Source: CAZRGV01 sp964599655 (GTDB lineage: Bacteria; Planctomycetota; Planctomycetia; Isosphaerales; Isosphaeraceae). Taken from it: a stretch of DNA of 64,000 nucleotides. Every line of letters starts with the position of its first letter. Within the stretch, counting starts at the first letter, position 1. Made by a program: the position numbers and the translations under genes. Positions 24,347-32,090 of this stretch are shown here, one piece after another. The notes under the pieces were generated by a model. The model searched no databases. It was not told the DNA's origin and saw only the letters and a list, made by a program, of their open reading frames with translations. Location: assembly GCA_964599655.1 (NCBI GenBank), contig CAZRGV010000006.1, positions 25,570 through 89,569 on the forward strand, given 5' to 3'.

Positions 24347-25253
24347 TCAGGTCGCGTAGAGCCAGCGGCCCAGAAGATAAGCGGGAACCCACAAAACGGC
24401 GACCGCCAGCGCCGGTCCAGGACCTCGCACGGCCGCCACAATCCCGACATTGAGCCAGACGAGCGAAAAGACACTGGTCTTCACAGCGCGCTGGACGAGC
24501 GACGGAACCGGCTGGATCACGGCCTTGCCTCCGGCGTTGTTGACGACAAGCGCAACGGTGGCCAGGACGAGCAACCCCTCCAGGGGAATCAGCTCTCGGC
24601 GCGACACGAGGGACGGAAACCGCCACAAACCCAGCGCCGCCGCGAACAGCCCGATCAGGGCGAGGTTCTGGAGGAATAAACCGGCTGCGACGCCTCGAGC
24701 CTCGCCTGAATCGGTCTCCGACCGGCTGATCCAAGTCAGACCGACGACGAACAGGGCCATNNNNNNNNNNCACGAGCCATCCGGCCGGTCCGCCGAGCGC
24801 CGTCGCCTGGCTCATGCCGAGCAGGACGTTCAGACCGCGGCAGGCTCCCATCACTTCCGGTCCCAGGAATGTCCGTCGCAACCCGGCATCATAGGCAACG
24901 ACACAAGCCACCAGGCCGCCCGCCACCATCAGGCTGACCGTCGAGCCGCTCACGCCGACCAGCAACAGACCCATGGCGAACAGGACCACCGCCATGACGA
25001 GCGCGAACCGCCTCGAAACGGCCCCCGACGGCAAGGGCCGAAAGGGCCGCTCAACCAGGTCGAGGGCGAAATCGAAGTAGTCGTTCAGCGCAATGCCGGC
25101 GGCATAAATGGTCATCGAAGCAAGGACCAGCGGCAACCATCGCTTGGGCTCCTCAAATGTCCCTTGCACGAGAAGCCAGCCGGCCAGGCTGTCCGCCGCG
25201 GCGGTGAAGACGTTCGGCAGGCGGACCAGTTGGAGGTACGGCTTGAGTGGCAT
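24347..25253 (-). CDS. eboC: UbiA-family prenyltransferase (EboC-like), interrupted by an N run
   Basis: Inner-membrane prenyltransferase of about 300 residues; exact length unknown because 10 N (24761-24770) fall inside and shift the frame. The N-terminal part has YLQLVRLPNVFTAAADSLAG and the diagnostic polyprenyl-diphosphate site NDYFDFALDLVERPFRPLPS (N-D-x-x-D-x-x-x-D ... R-P-x-x-S-G). The second UbiA motif is reduced (AYDAGLRRTFLGPEVMGACR). The part after the gap contains three to four more membrane helices. UbiA enzymes attach an isoprenoid chain to an aromatic or sugar acceptor; the acceptor here is unknown. It is 12 bases below the second TIM-barrel gene, so they are surely one operon. 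Confidence 0.88.
24761..24770. other. assembly gap (10 N) inside the UbiA gene
   Basis: Ten N bases within 24347-25253. The reading frame differs on the two sides, so the true gap length is not 10 or the flanks contain an error. Confidence 0.99.
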
Positions 25254-25265
25254 GGAGAGGTTCGC

Positions 25266-26123
25266 TCAGGCCGCGCCGGCTTCCTGGTCCACCAGCGGAC
25301 GGAGCACCTCGATCGCCTGACGGGCTGCCGCGTCCGGATCATCCACGAATGGATAGAGCTCGACCGTCAACCAGCCGTCGTAACCGGTCCGGCGGATCGC
25401 CGTTATCACCTCGGCGAAGTCGATCGCCCCTGTTCCCGGAACCAGGTGGTGGTGAACCCTCGTGGCCGCGATGTCCTCGAAGTGGTAGTGCCTCGTGTGA
25501 GGCGCGAGCTTGGCGATCTGCCGGGGGAGATCCTCGCTCATGCAGAACGCGTGGCCGATGTCGAAGTTCAGGCCGATCGACGGGGCGTTCAGCCGCTCGG
25601 CCACTTCGAGGTACTGGTCGGTCGTCTCGACCAGCAGGCCCGGCTCGGGTTCGATCAGGAGCAGCACTCCCAGGTTGTGGGCGTGCTCGGCCATCGGTTT
25701 GAGTCCTTCGACGAAGAGATCGATGGCTTCCTCGCGGCTCTGGCCGGGCGCGAGTGGTCCTCCTGGCTCGGTCGTGATATGCGGCGCGCCAAGCTCGGCG
25801 CAGAGGCTCAGCGCCCGTTTCGTATGATCGATCCGCACGCGACGATATCCCTCATCTGGCTCGATCCAGGATGGATACCAGTACGGCTGGCGATAGTCAT
25901 TGATCGCGTTCATCATGAACGCATTAACATTAGAAAACATAAGGTTATGAGCCTTCATGGCTGTGGCGATCGCTTTCTTGGGTCCGTCGAGCAGGCCGCT
26001 GGGCCAGGCGTGCGGCACGTCGGCCATCAGCTCGAGCCCCTCATAGCCGATTGCCGCGATCCGGGCGGCGGCTTCATCGAATGGAAAACGCATGTAGGCG
26101 TTTGTGCTAAAAGCGAGTCGCAT
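25266..26123 (-). CDS. sugar phosphate isomerase/epimerase-type TIM barrel, second copy
   Basis: 285 residues from ATG 26123. Same fold and metal-site pattern as the protein at 23457-24293: LLLIEPEPGLLVETT (Glu), NFDIGHAFCM (Asp, His), RHYHFEDIAA (His) and GWLTVELYPF (Glu). The N-terminus MRLAFSTNAYMRFPFDEAAA is typical of inositol-catabolism-like or EboE-like isomerases. The two copies share the E-P-E-P-G, D-x-G-H, H-x-E-D and V-E-L blocks but differ elsewhere, suggesting successive steps or different substrates. The gene sits between a TPR protein and the UbiA gene, with spacings of 58 and 12 bases. Confidence 0.87.
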   Translation of the reverse strand: MRLAFSTNAYMRFPFDEAAARIAAIGYEGLELMADVPHAWPSGLLDGPKKAIATAMKAHNLMFSNVNAFMMNAINDYRQPYWYPSWIEPDEGYRRVRIDHTKRALSLCAELGAPHITTEPGGPLAPGQSREEAIDLFVEGLKPMAEHAHNLGVLLLIEPEPGLLVETTDQYLEVAERLNAPSIGLNFDIGHAFCMSEDLPRQIAKLAPHTRHYHFEDIAATRVHHHLVPGTGAIDFAEVITAIRRTGYDGWLTVELYPFVDDPDAAARQAIEVLRPLVDQEAGAA

Positions 26124-26181
26124 CGAGATCTCGTTCGTCTCGGGGTTTTAGTTGGGTATCGGGGTGTGGATCACGGGAGGG

Positions 26182-27552
26182 TCACGGAGCGTCGTTCTTG
26201 ATTTTCGAAATCGGGTCATTGAGTGTCGAGTCGGCTTGACCGATGGACCGGGCACGATCGGCGAGACGTTCGGCCTCCGAGGTTTGACCGGCCAACCGAA
26301 GTTGCTCGACCAGGAACGTCAGCGACTCCGCCACGAGAGGGTGTTTCGGACCGAGATGTTTCTCCCGGATGGACAAGGCGCGCCGTGCCTCCTCGATGGC
26401 GATTTCGCGGCGATTGCGATCGGAGTCGAGCCGGGCGAGTTGATCGAAGGTCTCGGCCGCCAGGGGATGTTCGAGGCCAAGCGTCTTTTGCTGGATGGCT
26501 AGAGCCCGCTTCAGGAGCAACTCGGCGCGTTCGTATTGTTTGCGTTGCCGGGCCAGGCTGCCAAGGCCGAGGAGTGACTCGGATACCAGGGGATGTTCGG
26601 GCCCGAGGGCCTTCTCCTGGATCGCCAGGGCTCGTCGGTGGAGGACTTCGGCGCGATCGAATTCCTCTCGATTCGCGTAGAGTTCGGCGAGGTGACTAAG
26701 GGTCAACGCGAGGGCGGGATGGTTGGGTCCAAGCGTCTTCTCTCGCAACTTCCGGGCACGCTCGTAAAGCACCTCAGCCTCTTTCGACATGCCTCTCGCA
26801 ACGAGTAGTTCGGCCAGGTTGTGCAGCGTGTGCGACAGTTCCGAAGGTTCCAACTCGGGGGATTTCTCCCGAATCGACAGCGCCTCCCGGTAGAGCGACT
26901 CGGCTTCGGCGTAGTCCCCCTGAATGTGTTCCAGGAGCGCCAGATTGTGAAGGCTCTGTGCCAGGTCGGGATGCCCGGCTCCAAGATTTTTTTGAAGGAT
27001 TTCCAGAGCCCGGCGATAGAGCGGCTCGGCCTCGGCGTAACGAGCCTGGAACCGATGTACCTCCGCGAGGTTGTTCAGCATCGGAGCCAGCTCGGGATGC
27101 TCCAGCCCCAGAGACTCCTCCGACAGCTTCAGGGCCCTGGCGAACAAGGGCTCCGCCTCTGGATAACGCGCCTTGGCGGCCAGGAGCACGGCAACCGTGG
27201 TTAGGCTTTGCGAGAGCGAACTACCGAGGGTCGTCGCGTTCTTTTCCCGGATCTCCAGCCCTTTGCGAGCGAGCTCGAGGGCCTTATCGTAGCGCCCGAA
27301 TCGGTACTCAAGCCAGGCCATCGCATCGAGGCTTTCGGCGAGTCGGTCGTCGCGCGGCCCGAAGCGTTCCGCCTCGGTCAGGGCCGAGCGGAGCAGCTTC
27401 TCGGCCTGCCGGTAGCGTCCCGCTTTGAGGGCTTGTCGGCCACCGACGTTGTGGGCGTTCCAGAGTTCCGAGGACTGGGCCTTCACGGCCGGCGGCTCGG
27501 CGATGGACGTCCAAAGCGCCAACAGAGGCGCCAGCACGGCGATCGCCCTCAT
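26182..27552 (-). CDS. exported tetratricopeptide-repeat protein (kinesin-light-chain type repeats)
   Basis: 456 residues from ATG 27552, preceded by AAAGGAGGG. Signal peptide residues 1-25 (RAIAVLAPLLALWTSIAEPP). The rest is about nine TPR units of 42 residues with the pattern A-L-x-I-x-E-K-x-L-G-x-x-H-P-x-x-A-x-x-L-x-x-L-A, as in kinesin light chain and many bacterial TPR_12 proteins. Such solenoids act as protein-protein scaffolds; the partner is unknown. It lies within the ebo-like run, 50 bases after the inositol-3-phosphate synthase stop and 58 before the isomerase, so co-transcription is likely, although a link to the pathway is not proven. Confidence 0.85.
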   Translation of the reverse strand: MRAIAVLAPLLALWTSIAEPPAVKAQSSELWNAHNVGGRQALKAGRYRQAEKLLRSALTEAERFGPRDDRLAESLDAMAWLEYRFGRYDKALELARKGLEIREKNATTLGSSLSQSLTTVAVLLAAKARYPEAEPLFARALKLSEESLGLEHPELAPMLNNLAEVHRFQARYAEAEPLYRRALEILQKNLGAGHPDLAQSLHNLALLEHIQGDYAEAESLYREALSIREKSPELEPSELSHTLHNLAELLVARGMSKEAEVLYERARKLREKTLGPNHPALALTLSHLAELYANREEFDRAEVLHRRALAIQEKALGPEHPLVSESLLGLGSLARQRKQYERAELLLKRALAIQQKTLGLEHPLAAETFDQLARLDSDRNRREIAIEEARRALSIREKHLGPKHPLVAESLTFLVEQLRLAGQTSEAERLADRARSIGQADSTLNDPISKIKNDAP

Positions 27553-27602
27553 CCGCCCTCCTTTCCGCAGCCGACTTGCCCTGGGAGCGACGACCATCTT
27601 CT

Positions 27603-28834
27603 CTACTTCCTCGCCTTCGCGAGGTAGTCCATCAGCAGATCGAATTGCCGAAAGAAGTCATTTTCCGCGACGCCCTCGGGTCCTTTAAAGANNNNNNNNN
27701 NNNNNNNNNNNNNNNNNNNNNNNNNNNNNNNNNNNNNNCACCCCGCCGCTTCTCGAATTCGACCAGCCGGCAAAGGTCGATTGCCAGAGGCGCGGCGAGC
27801 AGGCTGTCGCATCCCTGCCAGATGAACTGCAAGGTCATCTTGGAACCGAGGAACCCCTGGAAATGAATGTGATCCCAGGCAGTCTTCCAGTCTCCCATGT
27901 CCGGGATGTACTCGATGGTCACCAGCGTGTTCGGCTTGTAGCCGAGGATCTGGTTCACGACCCGATCCTTCGTGTCAACCTTCGAGGCCTTGTTGGTCGG
28001 GTCGTTGAGAATCACGCCGTCGCGATTGCCGAAGATATTATGGCCGACCCAGCTCAAGACCTCCAGGTTCCGGCGGGCGAACATCGGGGCGAGCACTGTT
28101 TTAATCAGCGTCTCGCCGGTCTTGCCGTCCTTCCCCGCGTGAAGGGCGCCTGTGGTCTCGGCCAGTTCGTAGAGCGCGGGAATCGAAGCCCCGAGGCTCG
28201 GCGTGAAGTTGACGTAAGAATGACCGCTCCGCAAGGCGGCGAGGGCGTACAGGGAGCTGGATGGCAGGAGTTCGGGACCGCCGTCGACGAGCGCGGCGTT
28301 GAGCGAGTCCCAGTGCTGGTGGACGTCGGCGACCGAAAAGGGAGGTTCCGTGCTGGCGACGTTCAGCACGATGAGGTGCTCGAGCCGCTCGGCCTCGACG
28401 AACGCCGCATAATCCGAGGCGATCCGGTCGACGGCCTCCCTCGCGGTGCGAGCTGGCTTCGAGTCGCCCCAGGCACCGAGACCAGAGATTGCCGGTCCGG
28501 AACCCAGTTTGGTTCCCGGCCGGACTCGTGCCGAAGCGGCGTCCAGGTCTTCCCGGCACGCGGAAATCAACTCCGCCGAAAAGACCCCCGAGCTCTTGCG
28601 GAATTCCTCCGCCGACTCCACGAATGAGGATTCGCGGATGTCGTGTCCTCCCACCAGGAATTCATCGGGACCTGGAAGGTCGAGCCCTTGAAATTCGGGA
28701 AGCGCGGTCACCAATCCCGTCGTCGGGCTCAGACCGCGCGCCAGGCTGGAAAGCCCCAGAGTGATGGTCGTTCCGACCCCACCGAAGGCTCCGACCAGCC
28801 AGAGGCCGACGCGGCGACGTGTCGTTGTGGGCAT
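27603..28834 (-). CDS. ino1: inositol-3-phosphate synthase (gap near the 3' end)
   Basis: Cyclises glucose 6-phosphate to 1D-myo-inositol 3-phosphate using NAD+ as a cofactor that is reduced and re-oxidised. ATG 28834 begins MPTTTRRRVGLWLVGAFGGV with the Rossmann Gly-rich loop, followed by AALRSGHSYVNFTPSLGASI, the catalytic block KTGETLIKTVLAPMFARRNL with its paired Lys, and NIFGNRDGVILNDPTNKASK. 47 N (27692-27738) break the frame; the natural end is the TAG at 27603-27605 after FFRQFDLLMDYLAKARK. About 410 residues, normal for the archaeal/bacterial type. It heads the minus-strand ebo-like operon; inositol could feed the UbiA step or phosphatidylinositol-type lipids. Confidence 0.92.
27692..27738. 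other. assembly gap (47 N) inside the inositol-3-phosphate synthase gene
   Basis: The frame of the main body runs into the N run and the true C-terminal peptide resumes in another frame, so the gap length is not exact. Confidence 0.99.
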
Positions 28835-29261
28835 AAACGTAACTGCCTTGCAGGGTGGGAGTAGAGCGGACTCGTCAATCGCGTCTTTGCAATTCAGGGC
28901 GGGACGAGACCCGGCCCTCGCTCGGCCGAGCCGGGGAATCTTCACCGACGATTCTATTATGGTGGACCAACAATAACCAATCAACCCGACGATCCCATCC
29001 GGCTTTCGCCGAGCCAGTTTGACGCAACGGCTTCATGCCCTATGCGGGGGCGCCCAGGTGAGTTCGGCGTGTCCCCTCGCCGTAAGATCTTGTGCGGGAT
29101 CTCCGACTCTCGGAGGAAAAAATCCGATGGAATCCGGTCACGTGGAAGCGTGGCAGGCTTCGGATTCCCGGCGCTGGATTGAGGGTGAACACCGCGGTAG
29201 CATGATTTCGGAGACCGACAAGGATCCCCTGTTTCACCCTCGCACCCTGGAGGTTCGGACC
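28835..29261. other. divergent intergenic region
   Basis: About 430 bases between ino1 and the DUF1080 gene. It carries the minus-strand promoter at 28951-28980. A plus-strand frame is open here into the DUF1080 gene but has no protein-like composition before residue 80, so I treat it as leader DNA. Confidence 0.45.
28951..28980 (-). promoter_or_regulatory. probable promoter of the ino1-ebo-like operon
   Basis: On the minus strand TTGGTT (plus 28975-28980) and TAGAAT (plus 28951-28956) are 18 bases apart, inside an AT-richer island. Leader to ATG 28834 about 110 bases. An alternative -10, TAATAG, overlaps it. Confidence 0.45.
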
Positions 29262-29879
29262 ATGCGCTGCTGGGCTCCTCTTCTCGCGCTTTGGATGCTG
29301 TCCCAGGCCACGTCCGACCTGGCCCTCGGCGACGAGCCGGGTCTGCCCGAAGGTTTCACCCCCCTGTTCAACGGCAAGGATCTCTCCGGGTGGACGTTCG
29401 TCAACACCAAGGACAACTTCTTCGTCAAGGACGGCGTGCTCGTCATGAACAAGGGGAAAGGCTGGCTGGCCAGCGAGGGTACGTTTGAGAATTTCGAACT
29501 CCGGATTCGATATCGTTTCGTCACGCCAGGTGCGGACTCGGGGATCTTCATCCGTTCGGCTCTCGAAGGCAACAACTGGACGAGCAAGGGTTACCAGATC
29601 CAGAATATGGACAACCAGACGCTCGGCGCGGTCGTCAGCATGGGGCGGGCTGTGAAGGACAAGGTCCATAAAACCGACCTCGTCAAGTCGCTGAAGAAGC
29701 CGGCCGGTGAGTGGATGGACCTGACCATCGTTGCGAAGGGGCCTGATGTTACCGTTTCCCTCAATGGGCAGACGGTCGCGACGGGCCAGATTGAACCCGT
29801 GGCCGGCCACATCGGTCTTCAGGCGGAAGGCGGCGTGCTTGAATTCCAGCGCATCGATCTCAAGCCCCTGTCCCCTTGA
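29262..29879 (+). CDS. exported DUF1080 (3-keto-disaccharide hydrolase) domain protein
   Basis: 205 residues from ATG 29262 with a signal peptide (RCWAPLLALWMLSQATSDLA, cleavage near residue 23). The mature protein is a single DUF1080 jelly-roll domain: GFTPLFNGKDLSGWTFVN, VKDGVLVMNKGKGWLASEG, FENFELRIRYRF, GADSGIFIRSA and the closing VAGHIGLQAEGGVLEFQRID. Family members bind or split 3-keto-glycosides in the periplasm; many planctomycete copies are only annotated by domain. Length is that of a single-domain member. It is followed 55 bases later by the Bpt/Ate gene in the same direction. Confidence 0.9.
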   Translation: MRCWAPLLALWMLSQATSDLALGDEPGLPEGFTPLFNGKDLSGWTFVNTKDNFFVKDGVLVMNKGKGWLASEGTFENFELRIRYRFVTPGADSGIFIRSALEGNNWTSKGYQIQNMDNQTLGAVVSMGRAVKDKVHKTDLVKSLKKPAGEWMDLTIVAKGPDVTVSLNGQTVATGQIEPVAGHIGLQAEGGVLEFQRIDLKPLSP

Positions 29880-29934
29880 GGCGGGATCGTCGAGCCGGCA
29901 TGGAATCAACCATCCCCGTCGGTGGAAGCACTCC

Positions 29935-30648
29935 ATGAAGTCGGCCTATCGATTCCTGGCGTCGCCTCGCCCTTGCAGCTACCTGCCCAATCAGTTTGCG
30001 AGACTCGAATACAACTGGGTCCTGGAGCTCGACCCTCAAGAATACGCGTCGCTTCTGCTCCGGGGCTGGAGGCGGTTCGGACGAGGCGTTTACCGGCCTC
30101 GTTGTCTTCGATGCTCGAGCTGCCTCTCGCTCCGGATCGACGCTGCTCGATTCCGACCGAACCGGAGCCAGCGGCGGACTCGCAAGGTCAACGCCTCTGA
30201 GGTCCGCCTTACCATCGGATCGCCCTCGCCCACCAGGCAAAAGCTCTTGCTCTATCACCGCTATCACGCACACCAAGAGCTCGCGAAAGGTTGGCCCTCT
30301 CACGAAGAGAACGACCTTGAATCCTTTCACGAGTCGTTCGTGGACAACCCCTTTCCAAGCGAGGAGTGGCGCTTCGAACTCGATGGCGAACTTGTGGGAC
30401 TCGGCTACGTCGACGCGCTTCCGATCGGTCTTTCGGCGATCTACTTCATCCACGACCCGTTGCTTGCTCGACGCTCGCTCGGCACGTGGAATGTCCTGTC
30501 CCTGATCGACCAGGCGGCGCTTCGAGGTCTGCCCCACGTTTATCTCGGGTATTACGTCGAAGGCTGCCGCTCCCTCGAATACAAGGCCAACTTCCGGCCC
30601 AATGAGATCCTGGGCGCCGACGGCACTTGGCAACGTTTCCGCCCCTGA
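29935..30648 (+). CDS. aminoacyl-tRNA--protein transferase, Bpt/Ate type (N-end rule)
   Basis: 237 residues from ATG 29935. Transfers an amino acid, Leu or Arg, from tRNA to N-terminal Asp/Glu or other residues of proteins, tagging them for degradation. Hallmarks: SPRPCSYLPNQFARLEYNW, RGVYRPRCLRCSSCLSLRID (Cys cluster), KLLLYHRYHAHQELAKGW and the GNAT-like YFIHDPLLARRSLGTWNVLS ... VYLGYYVEGCRSLEYKANF. Size and motifs fit bacterial Bpt; whether the donor is Leu-tRNA or Arg-tRNA cannot be told by eye. The Cys residues may bind a metal or an Fe-S cluster as reported for Ate1. ClpS and ClpAP are not in the window. Confidence 0.88.
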   Translation: MKSAYRFLASPRPCSYLPNQFARLEYNWVLELDPQEYASLLLRGWRRFGRGVYRPRCLRCSSCLSLRIDAARFRPNRSQRRTRKVNASEVRLTIGSPSPTRQKLLLYHRYHAHQELAKGWPSHEENDLESFHESFVDNPFPSEEWRFELDGELVGLGYVDALPIGLSAIYFIHDPLLARRSLGTWNVLSLIDQAALRGLPHVYLGYYVEGCRSLEYKANFRPNEILGADGTWQRFRP

Positions 30649-30826
30649 TGCCAAACCGTGCCTGATCACACTTCCTGATGGTTCTTGTCGCGAGCGTTCG
30701 GCCGGCCGCTTGCCTCACTCCCAAGGGTAGGAAATCGGCTGCTTGCGAGGTCGCGACGCGAGGCGTAGGATCGGCGACGCGAGGCGAACGAGAATTCCCC
30801 CAATCGACGGAGCCGAGGTTTCTGCC

Positions 30827-31909
30827 ATGCGAATCATCGTCTCAACCACCCTGGCGATCCTGGTCTGTCTGTCGGCATCCGCCACGGCCGACGAGGCGAT
30901 GAGACCGCTCGCCAAGGGGGTTCGTGGCCTCGTTACCCGCGCGAAGGGGCCGGTCCACATCGATGGCCGGCTCGACGACTGGGCAGGGGCCTTTTGTACG
31001 CCGGTGCACGACAACCATCGTAACCTGCTCAATCGAGCGGCCCGCTTCTTCTACCTTTGGGATGAACAGGCGTTTTACGTTGGGCTGCGGGCCCTCGACC
31101 AAAAGCAGGCCAACGTGGGGCAGGGGGGATCGGTCTGGAACGGTGACGCCGTCGAGTTCTACTTCGACACCCGAGCCGGTGACTCGCTCCGTGGCAAGGA
31201 CTGGACCGAGGGAGCCATTCACCTGTTTTACTCGCCATTTACCCAGGCCGAGTTGAAGCCGCGATGGGTGATGCGACAGGGGATCGCCACCAGCGACACG
31301 AAGCTCGACGATGTCGAGATCGCCGCGACACGCCACGACTGGGGTTATGAAATTGAGTTCAAGATTCCCTGGAAGAATTTCCCTTCGTTCCACGCGAAAC
31401 CGGGCGGGCTGATCGCCCTCGATGCCGAGCTTTGCAGCGGCGACGGTGGCCCTCGAACCGACCGGACCTTTACTTATGGCTCGCCTCTCTCGGTTCAGCA
31501 ACCCGCGTCACTCGGACTCGTCGAACTCGTCGAGTCGATCGAACCGGGCGACCTGTCGCAGGTCGGGCCCGCGATGTTCCCGATGTGGGTCGATACGCCC
31601 TGGGTCCAGGCCGAACGGGCGAAGGTTCAGGCCGTCGTGGCCATCCCGCCGGAGGCCATCGACAAGGTCGGCAAGGTCGTCATTCGCTTGCACGACGGCG
31701 ACGGCAAGATCGTCAAGGAGATTCCCGCCGCGATCGACCGGTTCGGCCCCGAGGCTCTCGGGTTCGCTCGAGCCGTCGCGACCTGGTCCATCGATGACTT
31801 CGCGCCAAACACCTACTTCGCGACGGCGCGAGTCGAGGATCGCGACGGAAAAACCGTTATTCGCGTCACGCCCCGGATGGTTCAGGAGGCAAATATGACC
31901 GGGCGTTAA
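30827..31909 (+). CDS. exported CBM9-like (DOMON-type) protein
   Basis: 360 residues from ATG 30827. Signal peptide at residues 1-22 (IIVSTTLAILVCLSASATAD). Residues 40-220 show the family 9 carbohydrate-binding-like pattern: GPVHIDGRLDDWAGAFCTPV, ARFFYLWDEQAFYVGLRALD, WNGDAVEFYFDTR and YEIEFKIPWKNFPSFHAKPG. The C-terminal third (residues 240-360) is a separate beta-rich part (VQAVVAIPPEAIDKVGKVVI). Such proteins are periplasmic or surface sugar-binding components; no catalytic residues are apparent. No neighbour explains the ligand. Confidence 0.8.
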   Translation: MRIIVSTTLAILVCLSASATADEAMRPLAKGVRGLVTRAKGPVHIDGRLDDWAGAFCTPVHDNHRNLLNRAARFFYLWDEQAFYVGLRALDQKQANVGQGGSVWNGDAVEFYFDTRAGDSLRGKDWTEGAIHLFYSPFTQAELKPRWVMRQGIATSDTKLDDVEIAATRHDWGYEIEFKIPWKNFPSFHAKPGGLIALDAELCSGDGGPRTDRTFTYGSPLSVQQPASLGLVELVESIEPGDLSQVGPAMFPMWVDTPWVQAERAKVQAVVAIPPEAIDKVGKVVIRLHDGDGKIVKEIPAAIDRFGPEALGFARAVATWSIDDFAPNTYFATARVEDRDGKTVIRVTPRMVQEANMTGR

Positions 31910-32090
31910 CGCGTTGATTGAGAATCGAATAAATCCAGGTCTATCCCACGGATCGGCGGACAGGTCCTCGGCTCATTCGTAGAAACCGACGGCACATCAA
32001 AGCAAGTCCACGAAAACGTGTCTGTCTCAATTATGAAATATTGAAAAGATAGATCAGTATTGAGGATCATAGAATCCAATGAGTTCGCGA

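Noticed and set aside
23457..25253. A single 598-residue fusion of UbiA and a TIM barrel
   Set aside because: The fusion arises only because 10 N bases join two frames. Each side has its own stop or start (UbiA stop 24347, isomerase ATG 24293).
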